Source: Streptomyces sp. P9-A4 (GTDB lineage: Bacteria; Actinomycetota; Actinomycetes; Streptomycetales; Streptomycetaceae). From it: a stretch of 64,000 nucleotides of DNA. Below the pieces are notes generated by a model. That model worked only from the letters and a program-made list of their open reading frames with translations, was not told the DNA's origin and searched no databases. The stretch is taken from the NCBI RefSeq assembly GCF_036634195.1, contig NZ_JAZIFY010000001.1, positions 6,396,501 through 6,460,500 of the forward strand. The letters are read 5' to 3'. Made by a program: the position numbers and the translations under genes. Position 1 is the first letter of the stretch; each line of letters starts with the position of its first letter. Below are positions 61,265 through 64,000 of this stretch, one piece after another.

Positions 61265-62008
61265 TCAGCCGCCGTACGTGAACCGGGGCGCGCGGCGCTC
61301 CAGGAAGGCGGCGACGCCCTCCGCGGTGTCGCCGCTCCCGCGCGCCTGCTCGGCCCAGTGGGCGTCCCGGTCGAGCCGCCCGTCGGCGAACTCCTTGGCC
61401 GCCGCCTGCGTCAGCAGCGAGCGGGAGGCGAGCACCCGCGTGAACTCGGCCACCCGCTTGTCCAGCTCGCCGGCCGGGTGGAGTTCGTCCACGAACCGGG
61501 TCCGCAGCGCCCGGTCCGCGTCGATCAGCTCACCGGAGAACAGCAGGTACTTGGCGGTCGACGGGCCCACGAGGGCGGCGAGCCTGCGGGTGGACGAGGA
61601 CGGGTAGACGATCCCCAGCTTCGACGGGGTGATCCCGAAGCGGGCGCCCTCCTCGGCGAAGCGCAGGTCGCAGGCGGCGGCGAGCTGGCTGCCGCCGCCG
61701 ACGCAGAAGCCCCGGACGGCCGCCAGGGTCGGCCGGGGAAAGGCGGCGAGCGCCTCCTCAGCACGTACCGCGAGCGCCTGCTGCTCATCCCCGGGCTCCC
61801 GGAGCGCCGCGATGTCCGCCCCGGCGCAGAAGGTGTCGCCCTCGCCGGTCAGGACCAGGACCCGGACGGCCGGGTCGGCGGCGAGCCGGTCGAGGAGGCC
61901 GGGCAGGGCGCGCCACATGCCGGCGCTCATCGCGTTGCGCTTGGCGGGGTTGGCTATGACGACGGTGGCGATCCCGTCCGTGACGCTGGCCTTCAGCTGC
62001 GGCTCCAT
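61265..62008 (-). CDS. Enoyl-CoA hydratase/isomerase family protein
   Basis: A 247-residue crotonase-fold protein. The oxyanion segments are FCAGADIAALREPG and VRGFCVGGGSQLAAACDLRFAEEGARFGITPSKLGI. The C-terminal LASRSLLTQAAAKEFADG is typical. It probably hydrates or isomerises an acyl-CoA; the exact reaction is unknown. Start at ATG 62008, 7 nt after TAGCAT, indicating a leaderless mRNA. It converges with the DJ-1 gene. Confidence 0.92.
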   Translation of the reverse strand: MEPQLKASVTDGIATVVIANPAKRNAMSAGMWRALPGLLDRLAADPAVRVLVLTGEGDTFCAGADIAALREPGDEQQALAVRAEEALAAFPRPTLAAVRGFCVGGGSQLAAACDLRFAEEGARFGITPSKLGIVYPSSSTRRLAALVGPSTAKYLLFSGELIDADRALRTRFVDELHPAGELDKRVAEFTRVLASRSLLTQAAAKEFADGRLDRDAHWAEQARGSGDTAEGVAAFLERRAPRFTYGG

Positions 62009-62015
62009 GGGCCGG

Positions 62016-62021
62016 ATGCTA
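62016..62021 (-). promoter_or_regulatory. -10 box of leaderless enoyl-CoA hydratase promoter
   Basis: TAGCAT on the minus strand, 7 nt before the ATG at 62008. Confidence 0.6.
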
Positions 62022-62348
62022 TCCGGCGGACCCGAACGTACGGTCAGGAAGGGGCCGTCCCGAGGACGCCCGCGAGCGGCACGGGGAACCGGACCCCGTC
62101 GGCTGCTGCTGGGTCTGCTGGTCCTGTTCGACCGGCCGCACAGCAGCCTGTACGTTCTCGGGGTCTTCTTCTCGCTCGCGCTGCTCTTCGACGGCCTCGG
62201 CCTGATCGCGATCGGGGTGGGCGGCCGAAGGACCGTCAGCATGGTGACCCCGCAGGAGGTCCGGGCCTCCCGTCCGGCCGACGACACCGGCTCCGCTGGG
62301 CTCCCTCCGGAGCGGTCAGAAAGCGCGCCCGGTCAGTCGAACAACTGA
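62016..62348 (+). CDS. Possible small membrane protein
   Basis: An open frame of 110 codons. The basic first part (RTVRKGPSRGRPRAARG) is followed by two hydrophobic helices (LLLGLLVLFDRPHSSLYVLGVFFSLALLFDGLGLIAIGVGG) and a polar tail. The ATG overlaps the -10 box of the divergent hydratase gene and has no clear ribosome site, so the start is doubtful. The helices look real. It may be a short membrane protein of unknown role. Confidence 0.4.
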   Translation: MLSGGPERTVRKGPSRGRPRAARGTGPRRLLLGLLVLFDRPHSSLYVLGVFFSLALLFDGLGLIAIGVGGRRTVSMVTPQEVRASRPADDTGSAGLPPERSESAPGQSNN

Positions 62349-62442
62349 CGTGGGCATACTCACCCGATCAGAATGTGGCCGATAAGTGTCGACTTCTGGT
62401 CAGTAGGCCGGTCCGCCCACGCGGATTGCCAAGACTCGATCC

Positions 62443-63000
62443 GTGGCGAGAATCGAGCACGAGGGTGGGAACCGGACCGTGGAGCACCACGGGGGTGTCC
62501 CCGCCCGGCAACCGTCCTACGAAGGAGTCTGGCGCTTCACCGCTGCCGCGGTCGACGTCTCCGTCCCACAGGCCAGGCACGCCGTACGCGACCTGTTGGT
62601 CCGCCAGGGCGTACCCCTCCATGACGAGATCATGGACGGCCTGCTGCTGATCGTCTCCGAGCTGGTGACCAACGCAGTGCGGCACGCGGCGCTGCTGTCC
62701 CCGGAGATAGCGGTCGAGGTGGCCATCGGACCCGAGTGGGTCCGGGTGTCCGTCGAGGACAACCACCCCTACCGGCCCAAGGCCCTGGAGGCGGACTACG
62801 GGCAGACCGGCGGTCGCGGCCTGCTGCTGGTCCGGGAGATCGCCCTGGAGTCCGGCGGCGTCTGCGACGTCGAGCACACGGCGAGCGGCGGGAAGATCAT
62901 CTGGGCGGCGCTGCCCCTGGCCCCGATGGCACCGGGGCCGGGAGGCATGCCTCGTACGCGGACGGTCACCAGCCCCCTGACGGACCCGTCAGTTCCCTGA
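62443..63000 (+). CDS. RsbW-like ATP-binding regulatory protein (HATPase_c fold)
   Basis: A 185-residue GHKL ATPase-fold protein. Features are LLIVSELVTNAVRHAAL (N box), VRVSVEDNHPYRPK (G1 box with Asp) and YGQTGGRGLLLVREIALESG (G2 lid). It is a third RsbW-type protein in the window but without an adjacent XRE/DUF397 pair. The N-terminal 25 residues are variable; GTG 62479 with GGGA upstream is an alternative start. Its 3' end overlaps the converging isomerase gene by 35 bp. Confidence 0.85.
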   Translation: MARIEHEGGNRTVEHHGGVPARQPSYEGVWRFTAAAVDVSVPQARHAVRDLLVRQGVPLHDEIMDGLLLIVSELVTNAVRHAALLSPEIAVEVAIGPEWVRVSVEDNHPYRPKALEADYGQTGGRGLLLVREIALESGGVCDVEHTASGGKIIWAALPLAPMAPGPGGMPRTRTVTSPLTDPSVP

Positions 63001-63586
63001 CGGCCGGCCGCGCCGCGTCGAGCACCGTCATGAACCAGGCGGAGAACGGCGCGGCGGCGTGGCGCTCGGCCAGCTCCTCGGAGGTCACGAAGACGGTGTC
63101 ATCGATCTCTTCGGGGTCCGGCTTCGGTGCGGCCTGCACGAGGCCGACGAAGAGGTGGTTGAACTCCTGCTCCACGAGGCCCGATGCCGGGTCCGGGTGG
63201 TTGTAGCGGACGGTGCCGGCCTCCGCGAGCAGCGAGGGCGAGACGCCCAGCTCCTCGAAGGTGCGCCGGGCCGCCGCCGCGAACGGGGCCTCGCCCGGGT
63301 AGGGGTGGCCGCAGCAGGTGTTCGACCAGACGCCGGGGGAGTGGTACTTGCCGAGCGCGCGGCGCTGGAGCAGCAGCCGGCCGGACTCGTCGAAGAGGAA
63401 GACGGAGAAGGCGCGGTGCAGCAGGCCGGGCGCCTGGTGCGCGGCGAGCTTCTCCGCGGTGCCGATGGTCGTCCCGTCCTCGTCGACCAGTTCGAGCATG
63501 ATCGGCGCCGCGGCTCCGGACGGTTGGACACCGTTCGACGCGATCTCCGGCGAGATCTGAGCCGCGGTGGCTGGTGTGGTCGGCAT
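62966..63586 (-). CDS. idi: Isopentenyl-diphosphate delta-isomerase, type 1
   Basis: A 206-residue Nudix-fold isomerase, converting IPP to DMAPP for isoprenoid and carotenoid precursors. The active-site cysteine lies in VWSNTCCGHPYPGE, with LLLQRRALGKYHSPG before it and VEQEFNHLFVG carrying metal-ligand Glu/His. The first 28 residues are a variable Thr/Ala/Pro extension. ATG 63586 has AGGA 5 nt upstream; ATG 63592 is too close to that site. It converges with and overlaps the ATPase-like gene by 35 bp. Confidence 0.95.
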   Translation of the reverse strand: MPTTPATAAQISPEIASNGVQPSGAAAPIMLELVDEDGTTIGTAEKLAAHQAPGLLHRAFSVFLFDESGRLLLQRRALGKYHSPGVWSNTCCGHPYPGEAPFAAAARRTFEELGVSPSLLAEAGTVRYNHPDPASGLVEQEFNHLFVGLVQAAPKPDPEEIDDTVFVTSEELAERHAAAPFSAWFMTVLDAARPAVRELTGPSGGW

Positions 63587-63738
63587 ACCCATCCTTCGCT
63601 TCGGTCCTCGGCCCCGGTGGGGGAAACACAGTCTGCCGTACAAAAGCGGCTTGTCCGTACTTCGACGGCCGGACGTGGCCGCTCCCGCCGCGCCGGAGCG
63701 GAACCGGCGCGGCGGGAGCGGAAGCGGCGGGGGTGGCC

Positions 63739-64000
63739 TCACACCCCGAAAGCCGCCGGATACACGAGCATGCCGGACGGAACGGGCGCGGTGCCGTCCA
63801 GGACGAGCGCCATCATCGTCTCGTCCGGGACTTCGAAACCTGGCTTGATTCCATACTCAGACGCACGTACGAACCCGAACCTCGGGTAGTACTCCGGATG
63901 GCCCAGTACGAGGACGTGCCGCTCCCCCCGCAGCCGCGCCGCGTCGAGCACCGCTCGAACGACGGCCTGTCCGGCCCCCGAGCGCTGGTGCTCCGGCGCC
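63739..64000 (-). CDS. GNAT-family N-acetyltransferase, 5'-truncated at window edge
   Basis: The C-terminal 86 residues of a GNAT acetyltransferase that starts beyond the window. The acetyl-CoA loop is present near the edge (PEHQRSGAGQAVVRAVLDAAR, of the Q/RxxGxG/A type). LVLGHPEYYPRFGFVRASEYGI follows, a typical GNAT beta-6/beta-7 region, then DETMMALVLDG. The substrate is unknown. The frame stays open from 64000 leftward to the stop at 63739. Confidence 0.85.
   Translation of the reverse strand, partial: APEHQRSGAGQAVVRAVLDAARLRGERHVLVLGHPEYYPRFGFVRASEYGIKPGFEVPDETMMALVLDGTAPVPSGMLVYPAAFGV

Overview
The window is chromosomal DNA from a Streptomyces-type actinomycete. GC content is very high with a strong third-position GC bias. 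The gene set is typical of the genus: a WhiB protein, an SsgA-like protein, two WhiJ-type XRE/DUF397/anti-sigma clusters, a DUF574 methyltransferase and many secreted hydrolases. Many start codons lie 6-8 nt after a TANNNT -10 box, which indicates leaderless transcripts. I see no replication origin, phage, integrase, transposase, CRISPR array, rRNA or PKS/NRPS cluster.

Layout. 0-11 kb: tRNA-Leu(GAG), PhnA-like protein, a methyltransferase, the first WhiJ-type cluster, DUF574 methyltransferase, secreted M64 peptidase, GH4 glucosidase, YchJ protein, and a DHA2 transporter with a winged-helix-like tail. 11-17 kb: a gene-free stretch with a 29-bp tandem repeat; a divergent pair of LigD-type ligase and polymerase; an alpha/beta hydrolase and TetR regulator sharing an operator motif; an IclR regulator. 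16.5-23.2 kb: an organosulfur operon. 23.3-34 kb: WhiB, acyl-ACP desaturase, the second WhiJ-type cluster, an ABC-F gene with a possible attenuator, an SsgA-like protein, an Fe-S protein beside a small inverted-repeat element, a BNR-repeat protein, YciI, endonuclease V, a 44-residue membrane peptide coupled to a VOC protein, and a saccharopine-dehydrogenase-like protein. 34-41 kb: a fatty-acid/branched acyl-CoA operon (racemase-type CoA transferase, acyl-CoA dehydrogenase, thiolase, FadB) followed by a convergent MerR gene. 41-55.8 kb: a lyase-like exoprotein, a sphingomyelinase-like exoenzyme, an orphan AtpF-like protein, an MpaB-type oxygenase, three secreted peptidases, an ABC-F ATPase and a ComB-HEAT gene pair. 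55.8-64 kb: Tex, an SCO6745-like protein, two DJ-1-superfamily proteins, enoyl-CoA hydratase, an ATPase-fold protein, IPP isomerase and a truncated GNAT acetyltransferase.

The most notable system is the organosulfur operon. An IclR gene faces it. The control region holds two copies of one palindrome and a 37-codon leader ORF ending Cys-Arg. The first structural gene looks like a solute-binding protein but lacks a signal peptide and carries the Cys/His/Arg catalytic signature of the DszB sulfinate desulfinase. It is followed by a lipoprotein binding protein, permease and ATPase (ssuACB-like), a second signal-less binding-protein-fold gene, and an SsuD-like flavin monooxygenase. Together they suggest import of an organosulfur compound, oxygenation, and C-S cleavage to sulfite, repressed when cysteine is plentiful.

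All functions are read from sequence motifs and remembered families. No database search was run.
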